Shown piece by piece: positions 1-11,201 of a DNA stretch of 64,000 nucleotides. This DNA is from Cyathus striatus. Lineage: Eukaryota > Basidiomycota > Agaricomycetes > Agaricales > Nidulariaceae. Within the stretch, counting starts at the first letter, position 1. Every line of letters starts with the position of its first letter. Location of the stretch: positions 7,316,001 through 7,380,000 of the forward strand of contig JAOVFP010000001.1 of the NCBI GenBank assembly GCA_025738555.1, in the 5' to 3' direction. The notes below the pieces were generated by a model. It saw only the letters and a program-made list of their open reading frames with translations, searched no databases and was not told the origin of the DNA. The position numbers were made by a program, and so were the translations under genes.

Positions 1-315
1 CTGTATGTGTTTAGGCACAATATTGCTTCGTATTGACTGAATTTTCGCATTTTTTGGTAGCCACTGCACTATTCTATAGTGTTTTCCTTGCCTTTCTGCG
101 AGTTTTTTGCTATTTTTTTGGAGATCTTTGGACCCCTTCTGGACCTCTCTCTGCTTCCCCCCTCGATTTTTTACCCCTCCATCCCACTGTATGTACTTAG
201 GCACAATATTGGTTCATATTGACTGAATTTTCGCATTTTTTGGCAGCCACTGCACTATTATATAGTGCTGTTCTTGCATTTCTGCGAGTTTTTGGCTATT
301 TTTTTTTTTTTGGAT
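1..315. repeat. Direct repeat, two copies 187 bp apart
   Basis: The stretch at 1-125 is repeated at 188-312 with few differences. Both copies begin CTGTATGTRYTTAGGCACAA and go on through a shared TTTCGCATTTTTTGG and a CACTGCACTAT block. The spacer (126-187) is pyrimidine-rich and is not copied after the second unit within view. The pair lies upstream of the Helitron reading frame and may belong to its 5' region, but no Helitron terminus could be recognised in it. Confidence 0.85.
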
Positions 316-380
316 TTTTTTAACAGGTACCCCCCCTTGGACCCTTGGACTCTTGGCTCTGGACTTTGGACTCTGTCTAG

Positions 381-500
381 CTCTCTGGCTCTCTGTCTCT
401 CTGTCTCTCTGTCTCTCTGTCTCTCTGTCTCTCTGTCTCTCTGTCTCTCTGTCTCTCTGTCTCTCTGTCTCTCTGTCTCTCTGTCTCTCTGTCTCTCTGG
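381..500. repeat. Microsatellite, period 8 (TCTCTCTG)n
   Basis: About 15 tandem copies of an 8-bp CT-rich unit, almost without interruption. It follows a looser stretch (328-380) with repeated TTGGAC/TCTTGG words. Both strands read as long low-complexity open frames because a period-8 repeat has no stop in several frames. These are not genes. Confidence 0.95.
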
Positions 501-976
501 CTCTTTGTCTCCTTTGTGTTGTTTGGGTTTTACCAACAGCATATATATTGTTGTGTATTAAGTAGAGATTGTGTTTTTGTTGCAGCCATCTCAGGCATTA
601 CAGTGGCAAGAGAATTGGCAGACCAAGGTGAAGTGCAGTGAAGTCCTACCTACCTGGCCTCTCTTTACGAGTGTTTGCTGGTTGCCACACAGCTCTTTTA
701 GAGTTGGGACCGCTCTCTGTGCACAGTGTGTAGGGAGATTGGTGTGGCGTATTTTTCAGTTGCCCCCCTTCCTTTTTGGAAGTAGCTCCATTTTCAACTA
801 CCACTGTTCCCACCGATTTCGCTTTTTTCTCTGTGTCATTGGGATAGCCCAGCTGGACCAAATAACTGCTCTATTTTTTCACAAGATACAGAATAAATTC
901 AGTGGCATCCATGTATGTCATTTTGCTTCTTGACAAGTCAGCAGGATGTGTACTGATCATTTTTTATTTTTTAAAG
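501..976. other. 5' flank of the Helitron gene, no gene called
   Basis: Between the microsatellite and the first recognisable Helitron exon there is an open stretch on the plus strand (571-933) with no family resemblance that I can name. It could hold a short first coding exon and the promoter. A polypyrimidine tract with a TTAAAG acceptor ends at 976. No start codon can be assigned with confidence. Confidence 0.5.
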
Positions 977-3900
977 GTCAACTCCCCTCAGTGCTGCAGA
1001 ACAGGCACGCCAAAATGCACGACAGGCTGAGCATGAGTCACGTGCATTGGAGATCCCTGAAAATAGGCAGGTACCTCTACCTGCTGCACATGCTCCTGCT
1101 CAGCCTCCTTATCCCAATCTTCCTGCTCATTTGGAAGCCATGCATGTGAACCTTCGTCCCATTCTGCCACCCATTGATAGGGGAAGAGGTAGACATGGTG
1201 CTCAGGAGGGAAATTCACATGCATTGAACAATCCTGAAAATGGACATGTGCCCCTGCCTGCTAACCCTCCAGCACAACCTGTGTTTCACCATCTTCCTGC
1301 TCATTTGGAAGCAATGCATGCTGGCCTTCCTCCCCTTCTGCCACTGTTACGAAGGAGAAGGGGAAGAGATCATGCTCAAGAGGGAAATAATCATACAGCC
1401 CCTCAAAATCAGCAAATTCACCATCACAACATTCTTGGTGTTGGTGGCATTCTGCCACAAATTATTCCCCACATAAACACACCACCCCCTCCAGCAGTTC
1501 CTGCCCTTGCTCCTCAAAATATTCAACAGAATCATCCTGTTCTTGCACTTCTTCCACCTTTCCAAGTGAATAGACAGGATCCTACAATTGCTCCAGGAAA
1601 TGCTTCTGCCCCAGTTCCTATTCCTCCTTTTCGTATCATTCAACAAATTTGTCCATATTTTCAAAGGACTCCTCCTGTAATTCGTCCTCCTCCACCACCA
1701 CCACCACCACCTCCACCACCTCCTCACCCTCCTCACCCTCCTCGACAATATCAGTTTATTGAACAAAATCCTGCAGTATGTGTTTGAGACATCTTTTGAC
1801 TATCATGATACTAATATATATTATTATAGCCTCCCTCTGTTTTTGAACATGATGCACATATGATTGATCATCCAGTTCCACCATTGCAGTTTTTGGATCA
1901 AAATATGATAGTCATTGACATACCAGATATTCCACCACCTCCTCCACCACTTCCTCGCATTCCTATTGGCTGCCAACCATTTGATCATAATCGGCCAAAA
2001 TTCTCCCTTGGACCATTCACTGATGTCTGCCCTGATTGTGATGCCTTGCATTGGAAGGCTGAATGTTTGACTTCATCTACCAGAGAGCGCCTTCATTTTG
2101 GAAGTTGCTGTCTGACTGGAAAGGTTAAACTTCCAGGCTGGGGACAGTCACCCAGAGAGTTGATGGAGCTGCTTGCTAAGGATGGAAACAAAAATTTCCA
2201 GAACAACATTCGGCAATACAACAGTGCCTTTGCCATGACATCCTTGGGTGTTCAGAAACCTGCTTCCATCCAGGCAGGAGGTCCATACATTTTCAAAATT
2301 GGAGGGCGTCTCACTCATTATGCTGGATCACTCCTGCCTCGTGAGGGCCTCCCCAAAAAATATGCTCAGCTGTACATTCATGATGGGGGTGAGGCACCTT
2401 CAGCTCAGGATTGAATTAATGGTCATCCTGCAAATCAAAATCTTAACATGGATGTTAATGTCATGAGAACATTGGAAGATGTTCTCTATCGTCATCATCC
2501 TGGAGCATCAGTGTATCAGAAGGCCTATGAGCTATTACGGAGGAATGAGAATCCAAATGAGAATTGTTGCCTTGCCATTTTAGCTCCTGCAAACAAAGAT
2601 CAACGGCGATACAATGTTCCAGCTGCAGATGAGATTGCAGCTCTTCTGCTTGGTGATGGTGATCAGGTTGAGGGACCTCGGGAGGTTATCATACATCACA
2701 TTGATGGTGGACTGCATCAAATCAGTGAGATCAATCCAATGTATTGGTCATTTCATTATCCAATCATGTGGCCAAGGGGTCAACTTGGTTGGGAGTGTGG
2801 CATTCCATACAATGGTGTGAGGGAGGTGGACGATGATGATGCTCTGCCTAACAGGGAACCAGGAGAGGAGGAGGATGCACCAACAACAAAGAAGCGTGAC
2901 CATGTCTCACAAGCCGAGTTTTTTCGCTACCACATCCATCCATGTGTTGGGCTTAATCTTCATCAATTCATGACAAAGAAGCTTTTTCAGGAGTATATAG
3001 TGGATTCATGGGCATGTCTTGAGCAGTCTTGATTGCGTTGGATTGAAGAGCATCAAGATGAGATTCGTGCTGATACCTATCAGGGATTGGTTGATGCCAT
3101 TTCAGCAAATCCTAATGTGCAAGGGAATGAACTTGGGAAAAGGGTAATTGTTCCCTCCAGTTTTGCTGGAAGTGCTCGATACATGCATCAGAACTGTCAG
3201 GATGCACTGGCTGTCAATCGCCACTTTAACTTTGCAGACCTCTTCCTCACAGTGACCATGGATCCCCATCATCCAGATGTGAAGAGTGCCCTCCCTGAAG
3301 GGGTGGAAGCTCATGATCAGCCAGACATTGTGGTTCGTGTTTTTCATCAAATTCAGCTGCAGATCATCCGCGACATCTACAAGGAGGGCATCTTTGGACG
3401 CTATGTTGCACATGTCCATACCATTGAATTCCAGAAGTGTGGACTGCCTTACATGCATCTGATTGTTTTTCTGGCTCCAGAGGACAAGTTGCGCACACCA
3501 GAGGACATTGACAGCTTGATAAGTGCTGAGCTTCCTGATCCTGACACTGAACCTGAGCTGTACAATTTGATCCTGAGAACAATGATTCACAAACCCTGTG
3601 GTCCTGGCAGCAATCAGTCATGCATGGAAGGTGGCAAGTGCTCAAAGGGATTTCCAAAGCCTTATCGCAATGAGACCTCTATAACTGATGATTCTTATTC
3701 GGTTCTTAAAAGGAGGGAGATCACACGATTTCAGCCCACTACCAGTGATGGCACTCCAGTGAATAACTGCTGGGTTGTCCCATACAATAAATATCTCTCA
3801 TGGAAGTACCAATGCCACATCAATGTTGAATGCATTGCATCCATCAAGGCAATCAAGTACATTTACAAATACATTTACAAAGGCCATGATCGTGCTACAG

Positions 3901-6230
3901 TGGAGATTTTAAGAGATCCAAATGAGGCCAATACCTATATGGATGCACACTATGTCTCTGCCTGTGAGTCTGTGTGGCGATTATTTCCCATGAAATTGCA
4001 CAATGAGGTTCCAAATGTTGTTCAGCTGGCCATTCATCTTCCAAATGAGCAGTCTGTTCTATTTGATCAGAATGCTGAAGATTTGCAAGAGGTGGTGGAC
4101 CGTGCTTCAACCAGGGATTCCACTCTTACAGCTTACTTTAAGGCCAACATTGAACACCCAGAAGCACGTGAGGTTTTGTACCAGGATATGCCCAATACCT
4201 TTGTGTGGAATAAAACTGAGTGCAAGTGGACTGTTCAGCAGCAGGGATTTGCCATTGGACGAACATACTTTGTCCATCCAAATGCTGGGGAGTGATTCTA
4301 TCTGCGCACATTGCTCACAGTGGTAAAGGGGGCCAGATCATTTGCTGACCTGCGCACTGTTGGTGGAGTGGAGTACCCTACTTTTAGAGAGGCATGTGTG
4401 GCCAAAGGTCTTCTGCAGGATGATGGTGAATGGTGAGAGTGTTTGTGAGATGCAGCTCAAATGAAGACAGGATATCAGCTGCACAGCCTGTTTGCCATGA
4501 TCCTTCGAGACTGTGCACCAGTGGATTATGTGGGTCTCTGGAATGAGTTTAAGGATCACATCTGTGATGACCTGGGACATATCATTCGAACTCGACTTGA
4601 TCTTGCAGATCCTACAGATAATGACATCTATGATTATGGGCTGTATCTGATTGATCAATTTCTAACAAGTTCTGGCAAGTCTCTGTCAGAATGGGAAAAT
4701 CTGCCACAGCCAACAGGAAACTGGTGTGAACGAGAGCAGCAAGCCAACAACAGAAGGATTGACCAGGACAACAATCCCTTAATTGCATTATACAGTGCAT
4801 ATGATGTGGTGCAGCAGCATGCTTTGGCTCAGCAGCAACTGCCAACTTTGAATGAGGAGCAGCGGGCAGCCTTTGATCGAATAGTGCAGGCAATTGAGTC
4901 AAAATCTGGGGAACTGTTCTTCTTGCATGGCCCTGGAGGAACAGGAAAGACCTATGTGTACAACACACTATGCTATTACCTTCGGGGGGAGGGAAAGATA
5001 GTGATTGTTGTTGCATCATCAGGGATTGCTGCTCTTCTGATTGTTGGAGGGCGAACTGCTCACTCTGTATTCAAGATTCCAATTGACATCAATGAGACAT
5101 CAATGTGCAATATTGCACAGAACTCTGATCTGGCTGGGCTGATTAAGAAGGCTGATGCTGTGATTTGGGATGAGGCACCAATGCAGCACCGACATATCCA
5201 TGAGGCAGTGAGCCGCACTTTCAAAGACCTTCGTCATGATGAGCGACCATTTGGAGGATGCACTGTAGTGTTTGGGGGTGACTGGCAGCAAATCCTTCCT
5301 GTGGTGGTGCAAGGGAGCCGACCTCAAATTGTGTCACCATGCCTTCAGAGATCTGATATTTGGGCAGACATTTCAGTGATTCACCTGCAACGCAATATGT
5401 GACTGAATGTGGACAACCCAGAAGAACGAGATTTTGCTCAGTGGCAGCTGGATGTTGGACATGGGGAGTACACGATTAATGACAGTATTCAAATACCAAA
5501 CCACTTCAAGTGTGCTTCAAATACTGTGGAATCCCTTATTTCAACTATCTACCCTGGACTTGATTCAGCTGAGGGGAATATGGATGAGTACTATGCTGAG
5601 AGAACAATTCTTTCAAGTCAGAATGATGATGTGGATGCTCTGAATCAGAAGATTCTGTCTTCATTTCCAGGGGAGTTGACATTATTACACAGTGCAGATA
5701 GTCTTCTGGATGATCCTGGGAATGAAGGAGAACTTCTTTACCCTGTGGAGTACCTGAACTCGATCAATTGCTCTGGATTACCATTGGCACACTTGGAATT
5801 GAAAATAGGGTGTCCAGTGATGGTGCTTCGGAATCTGAGTGTTTCAGATGGAGTATGCAATGGAAGCCGTGGAATTGTTACACAAATACGGAATCGAGTA
5901 TTGGAAGTTCGGTTATTAACTGGGGACAAGAAGGGGTCTCGAGTGTTCATACCACAGATAAAGATTGAACCATCATCTTCACAAGTGCCATTCCGGTTTT
6001 GTTGACACCAGTTTCCAGTTCGACTTGCATTTGCTATGACGATCAATAAGGCACAAGGACAGTCAGTTCAACATGTTGGATTGGATCTTCAAAATGGGGT
6101 GTTTACACATGGACAGTTTTATGTTGGAGTGTCATGGGTTCGATCTGTTGATCACCTGAAGATGATTTGGGATTCACGAAGTGAAGAAGCTGTTACAAAC
6201 AATATAGTGTACCCTGAAGTATTACTTTAA
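977..6230 (+). pseudogene. Helitron Rep/helicase (RepHel), broken by seven in-frame TGA codons
   Basis: This is the replication initiator-helicase of a fungal Helitron, the enzyme that mobilises the element by rolling-circle replication. An acceptor at 976 opens an exon of 266 codons (TPLSAAEQARQNARQAEHES, then a Pro-rich tract). An intron follows at 1776-1829 (GTATGT...TTATAG). The frame then runs in register to 6230. The Helitron-like N-terminal domain lies at about 1990-2400. The Rep domain is at 3030-3900, with the HUH site at about 3430-3470 and the two-tyrosine motif IKYIYKYIYKGHDR near 3850. The PIF1-type helicase is at 4840-6230, with Walker A GPGGTGKT, Walker B WDEA, FGGDWQQILPVV and the late motif AFAMTINKAQGQS. 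In-frame TGA codons lie at 2412, 3030, 4293, 4434, 4446, 5400 and 6003; there is no TAA, TAG or frameshift. The first HUH histidine reads Tyr (GLPYMHL). The length is near normal for the family, so this is a recent but inactive copy. Confidence 0.93.
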
Positions 6231-6358
6231 GATTTAGTTTAGTATATTGTAAATATTGTAGTATATTTAAGTGATATTGGTATATATATATATGTATATA
6301 GGGAATAAATATGTAGTGATTTAATTAAAGGTATAAGATGATGAAGTGAGAAGAAACA
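6231..6358. other. AT-rich linker with a short TA microsatellite
   Basis: An AT-rich stretch directly after the Helitron stop codon, with a TATATATATATATGTATATA run at about 6281-6300. Nothing coding is visible. Confidence 0.7.
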
Positions 6359-6480
6359 GCAGGGGGTTTGGGGGGCGCAGCTCCCCAAGAAGAAAAAAAG
6401 CAGGGGTCTGGGGGCGCAGCCCCTCAGTGTGAAGAACTGGGATGAAGAAGCGGGGGGTCTGGGGGGTGCAGCCCCACAGC
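6359..6480. repeat. Three G-rich repeats downstream of the Helitron ORF
   Basis: Three near-copies of a G-rich word, GGGGTYTGGGGGGYGCAGCY, begin at about 6362, 6402 and 6453. They are separated by short purine-rich spacers (AAGAAGAAAAAAAGCA and GTGTGAAGAACTGGG types). Each copy can fold weakly on itself because CAGC(C)CC pairs with the G run. Similar words are common near the 3' ends of fungal Helitrons, but that is recollection and was not tested here. Confidence 0.7.
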
Positions 6481-6507
6481 AAGCTGTCATTCGTGTGGAG
6501 CAGAGGA

Positions 6508-6564
6508 GGGAGCCGACAGGCTCCCGTTCCCGTAGCGGAGCACGGGTGTAAGGCTTGTAAAGCC
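6508..6564. repeat. Three successive hairpins, candidate Helitron 3' end signal
   Basis: Three short palindromes lie in a row. 6508-6525 is GGGAGCC-GACA-GGCTCCC, a perfect 7-bp stem. 6529-6546 is CCCGT...ACGGG with an inner GC/GC pair. 6552-6564 is GGCTT-GTA-AAGCC, a perfect 5-bp stem. A GC-rich hairpin close to the 3' end acts as the termination signal in Helitrons, which is why these are candidates. No CTRR end follows immediately. Confidence 0.55.
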
Positions 6565-6764
6565 AAAATGACCACAAGTGACGCTTCTGAGCACAGAAAT
6601 TGAAATAAAATGGAATAAAAACCAATTATAATCCACTGAATGCACCACAAAACCCAATATAAGACTACTGTATAGAGGGTTCCATAAATATTATTTTGGA
6701 CCTTCGGCCCTACCTACCCTCCCTACCCCCGGTGGGAAATTCCGATCCGTGTGCCCCCTTGAGT

Positions 6765-7470
6765 TGTACAAGATACGGTAAGATGTATTTACAGGCTAAG
6801 CTACTACCAGTCTATGAAGCAGTGCTAATTTACATAACCAGAAACAGTAAGTTACGATTCTGTACTACATCAACGTACCAAGAGCTCGACATCTCTGCAC
6901 TTATTTCATCTCACCGAACACGCTCTTCATCGAAGTTAGCCGTTCCAGGTTCCAACTGGTTTCAGTACTTTTGTCGCCGATGCGAAACTCCATCCGTGTT
7001 TAACTCTGTCCATATGATGTCTGCTTGAAGACTTGTTCCTATATTCCGAGCGCGTTTGTCCTCTTCGACTTCTGTGCTTCGGATGGCACCTAGTTCTCTT
7101 ACCTGATTAATGTTCGGTGTTTCCTTTGGAACTTCACTTAACTTGTGTCACTTCCACCTCCGCTTTTCTATCATCTTGGTCCTCTGTTAATTTGTTTCTT
7201 CCCCAAGAAGATTTTGTGCTGTCTCAGGATTTACAGGTTCTGCCACATTCATATCATCAATTAGATTGCGGGTACTACAGGCGTATGAAGCAAGCTTCCG
7301 TTCGTTGACTTCGCGGTGTCTTCCAACTTTGTGCATGGAGTTCGTACTATAGGACCTCCGAAGGCTAGTTCGCTTGCTTGTTTAATGTCTGGCGGTGTGA
7401 ACTCTACTTGGAGAATTTGTCCTGTGCTGTTCTTACTCTTACGTTCCACCCTTGTTCCACCCACCCCCTA
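6765..7470 (-). pseudogene. Decayed copies of 3' exons of the neighbouring STAND gene
   Basis: Two blocks can be seen. Block A (about 6768-7030) resembles 7535-7850, which is the 3' exon of the NACHT gene just upstream on the same strand: both contain GATACGGTAAGATRTATTTAC and a shared reading SSSRxVDVV on the minus strand. Block B (about 7145-7430) is repeated at 23585-23910. On the minus strand block B reads VEFTPPDIKQASELAFGGP and on to RTPCTKL in one open stretch, with stops and frame changes on either side. The 7-27 residues around that phrase faintly recall the N-terminus of serine racemase/threonine dehydratase-type enzymes, but the match is too short to name. Confidence 0.55.
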
Positions 7471-7693
7471 TCTCCAACCTACTCAACATTACACTAAATC
7501 ATTTATATAAATAGAACGAAAATCATAAGCAAGCTATACATGATACGGTAAGATATATTTACAGCTACTACTACCTATCTGTGTGAAGCAGTGCTAAGTT
7601 AACCAATTTACCAGAAACACAGCAATTCAACGAGTAAAATATACTACATCAACTTCCCGAGAGCTTGATACATCCACATTTATTGTATCTCAC

Positions 7694-10561
7694 CGGATGC
7701 ATATAATTCCCGCCAATATGTTCTTGATCGACGTTAAGATATGCCTCCAAGTAGTTTCAGCATATTTTTCGCTGGTGTGCAGGACTTGACCCGGCGTTGT
7801 GTTATTCGACGGTACTCCACTCACGTTGAACTCTGGCGATATGAAGTCTGCTGGAATACGTTCAAGTGCTGTCGCGATATTGGACTCTTCCTGATCTATT
7901 ATGCAAATATTCTGAACACGAAAATCCCGGGAGACTACCTTTCTTGTTGATATTTCGCGTGTAAGATTTCTTATCTGACTGTATGTCGTTCCCATATAAT
8001 TGTCTTGATTATTTTCGGTGCGATTCCCCGGTTCCTGTGCACTTATGATTTCGTTTTTTGCCTGGATATCAGTGTCCCAGATACTGGGGCTTTTTCTTTG
8101 TTCTAATTTACTCCCCATCTCACTCTTCCGTAACATGTTACACCTCTGCAGCAATCATTAGACTTGATAAATGAATGATTTATAATAACGTCACCTCTAT
8201 GAATTCTTCAACTGATCTCAGTAGATTCTCTTCGCATGCACGTGTCTCATCCCTGGATGGTCTAGGGTGTTTGGGATCAGCTTCAGTTGCGGGATCACCA
8301 TTCGTTTTTTTGTCTGCATTAACAGCCTTTATTGACATATCGCGAAACACATCAAGATTTAAATCTGCAGACGGTTTGATTTTCTCGAGCAGATAAGTCA
8401 AAATAAATGGAAGCCAGCATTCTCTAGTTTCTCTAATAATTATCAGTTAGATAAGATTGTATTAAAGAAATGAAGCTCACCCCAACAAAAAACCATCTGT
8501 GCAGATTTTGATATATAAGTACTGACTTTTTTCACTGCTTAAATAGAGGTGTTTTCCACGCTCTGGTCTTTGTAGCAACATTGCAAACCAACAATTATAT
8601 ATACTGTATCCCATTTTTGGATATCCCCTCAGCTTCGTGATATCAATTATTGCATCCAATACCGATCCTACCGAATATGAGCCAATTGAACGACATGTGG
8701 ACAAGAGTGTTTCGTCGACGATCGTAACCATGCAATCACATATATCTTGTATTGCGTTCGTTGCTGGAAATGCGAAGTCCTATCATATGTATTGATCAGA
8801 AATGGCTGTTTGCTTTTCGGTGAAGTGGACTAGTACCTACCGAATCTCTTACGGTGAAATCGAATGTGAAGAAGCAATCAAGTGCACGGTTAAAGCAGCA
8901 GTCGTCGAATAATCTCGTAAATTTTCGCAACATTTGGTCAGATCGAATGTCTCTCAACAATTCCTCGTCAAATCCGCTGTGTTTAATGTGCCAAAAGTAG
9001 CATTCACGTGAATACTCCTGCGTACGCTATAATACGCTCTGAGGTTGACATTCTGATAGCTTTTTAAAGCAATATCGTGCAATAGATTTGTGAGCTTTAT
9101 CCTCTGCAATATAGAACGCTCCTGATCTAGAAGGATCTTACAAAAAATCTCCAAAGGATGCATGATAGAATCGGATTATTTTTTCATTGGAATTGTGGCT
9201 GGGGATAAATAAAATAGAATGAAGGTCTATTAGCAAAAGATGCAGCTTAAATTCTTTCATTTCTATAAAGGATGACATATTTTGAACTGAATGCATATAT
9301 TCGGAGGACACAAATAATTGCACTTGGAAAATAGCGATAAGTGAATCATCCCAGCTCTGCACACCAGCCGTGGCAACTGAGAGGATGTGGGTATAAAGTT
9401 CGTCCAGTGGAGCGTAAGGAAATTCTTTAGACTTTGCATCTGGTGTCACTCCATTGGCACTTGCATTAATGATAGCGTTGAGGGTATCTCTAGGATCCCG
9501 ACGCGGATTCTTAATGTATTTCATAACAGTGGATGCGTATATAAATTGACCAGATGATCTATTAACCAACGTCTTAATATCCCTCGAGGTCGGCCAGTTA
9601 GATTCTTGGGACAAATATAATCGTAGAGTGTGACTACGTTTTAGCGCAGCGAAATCACTTCGAAGATAGGTCTCTATATCTTCATCCGATTTATAATGTT
9701 CATTAAGAACTATTGGAGCACACATTTCGGACACAGTGGGCGCGTTGAAAGTATTTCTGATCTCTAGTTCAGGTCTACTAGCAATCAGAAAACGAAGGAG
9801 TGCTGGCTGTCGAGAGCAGATAGTAGCAATCATCATCACGATATTGGACTGCATTTGAGGGTCATGGCATTCATCTAAGCCATCGATAACCACTAAATTC
9901 GGTAGACGCGAACCACTGACATGTGCTATTCGTTGAGCGGCAGTAGAATCAGGATTTTGAGAATTGGTCGGGTTTCGCAGTTGCTCATATACTTGCGCTA
10001 GAGGATCCAGTACTAACCTCTGCATTTGCACCTCCATAGAATATGTTAACAACGTGGGATCTTTCTCTAGCTGATCAACGATGTGATCCCTTGCTTCAGG
10101 TATTGTTATGGCAAGCTGACATGCAATAGTAGGAACAAGCCTATTTCCGTCGTCTCTTCCAGTTCCAGCGGCTGTCCGCGAGAAGAAGAAGCTGGAGAGG
10201 AGCTTCTGCTCAAGGTGGCATTGCTCACAAACAGTTTGAGCAATCGACGATTTTCCGGCTCCAGCTGGTCCAGATAACCACATTATATGTTCTTTCGGGT
10301 TTTTAGAGTTAACCCAACTCATTATATCCTCAAGTATAGCAATTCGTGTTTCAGGGTGGCATTTTGGTGCATCAAACCGTTCCTTTGATTGATGTCCCGC
10401 GCCGAGACAAGCAGAATCTGCGAGATGGTGGAGCTCTGGGGTACACAGGTTAATTAATAGCTAATAATTCATACTACAGTAAGACATGACTAACGAGTTC
10501 CTCCTCGCCCATCGACTGCAAATAGTTGGTTTATATAAAAATCATGCGCCATGTTGAACAT
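7694..10561 (-). pseudogene. NACHT-domain STAND NTPase, two in-frame nonsense codons
   Basis: STAND NTPases of this type are signalling proteins of the fungal self/non-self recognition repertoire. Exon 1 (10561-10495) starts MFNMAHDFYIN, a usual N-terminus for Agaricomycete members. It is joined by a GTTAGT...CCCCAG intron to exon 2 (10435-8841). Exon 2 holds CHPETRIAILEDIMSWV, then Walker A LSGPAGAGKSSIAQTV (about 10270), the Walker B-like VVIDGLDECHD (about 9880) and FLIASRPE (about 9790). Near the end of the NACHT module, HASFGDFL is followed by TAA (9138-9140), yet the family reading DPSRSGAFYI continues in frame. TAG follows at 9027-9029, and the frame then stays open. Exons 3 (8779-8481), 4 (8423-8195) and 5 (8145-7694) keep phase with good splice sites. 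They encode a C-terminal part without a recognised domain (no WD or ankyrin repeats). The end of the gene is unclear. Confidence 0.85.
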
Positions 10562-11201
10562 CGTGAGCACAGACAGAAGTGGAGGGGGTGATTGAAGAAG
10601 ACGTACAACCAAAGAGTGGTATGCATATGGGAGACGACTCGCCGAAACCGCGTGTTGCGTCTTGTGCATACATAAATAGACGGTCACTGCCTATGTTCGT
10701 GACATAAAAATACCACCATGAAGCATTAAACACGTTGAAGTACACGCTCGCACTGCGAGTATATATACTGAGTCGTTGCACCATAATAAATAATCGGTAC
10801 TAACAATACTAAGAACGAAGCGAAACGCAACTCCATCCCAATGAAGAAACATAAAAAACCAGCCATTATGTACCGTGTAGCGTTCTGAGCGGAGGCGGAG
10901 GATCTCGATACCGAAGAAGAGACACGTTAGGCCGGTGGTGACGTCACTAATGTCAAGGTGGTGTATCGTATTGGTTTGTTCAGGTGGCTTGGGTGGGCAC
11001 TGGAGGAAGAGGCTTAGGAGTATTGAATTGTTACTAGAGGCTTCCAGTGGGCCGCAGAGTGAGCTATGATCCTGGAGGGCGTTGAGTTGGCATTGAGACT
11101 CGAGTGGCAATGGCCGAGTTGTGTGACCTTTGCGTGACTTGTGCGCTCTGCGGCATGTGAATAATTTGGACGGATCACATTCGGGGCGGAGCCCGAATGA
11201 G
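10562..11201. other. No gene called between the NACHT gene and the inverted-repeat element
   Basis: Overlapping open frames on the minus strand (10691-11218 is the longest) show no family features and cross into the inverted repeat. The segment would include the promoter of the NACHT gene. It is more GC-rich than the element to its right. Confidence 0.5.

Larger units (their letters stand above)
977..6564 (+). mobile_element. Helitron, decayed; termini not defined
   Basis: The extent covers the RepHel pseudogene and the structured 3' region up to the last hairpin. Helitrons normally start with TC, end with CTRR a few bases past a GC-rich hairpin, and insert between A and T. I could not find a convincing CTRR end next to the hairpins at 6508-6564, and the 5' end may lie further upstream, perhaps before position 1. 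The coordinates are therefore a minimum. Confidence 0.7.

Noticed and set aside
258..565. Three overlapping open frames of 70-98 codons on both strands
   Set aside because: They are produced by the period-8 microsatellite, which lacks stops in several frames. No other coding evidence.
1830..6230. TGA in the Helitron read as a recoded sense codon or selenocysteine
   Set aside because: Other genes in the window (dehydrogenase, cyclin, Plavaka) end at TGA in the proper place, and no SECIS-like context was seen. CGA decay explains the pattern better.
7145..7470. Serine racemase/threonine dehydratase gene
   Set aside because: Only about 25 residues vaguely fit the N-terminus. There is no PLP-lysine motif and the frame breaks on both sides.
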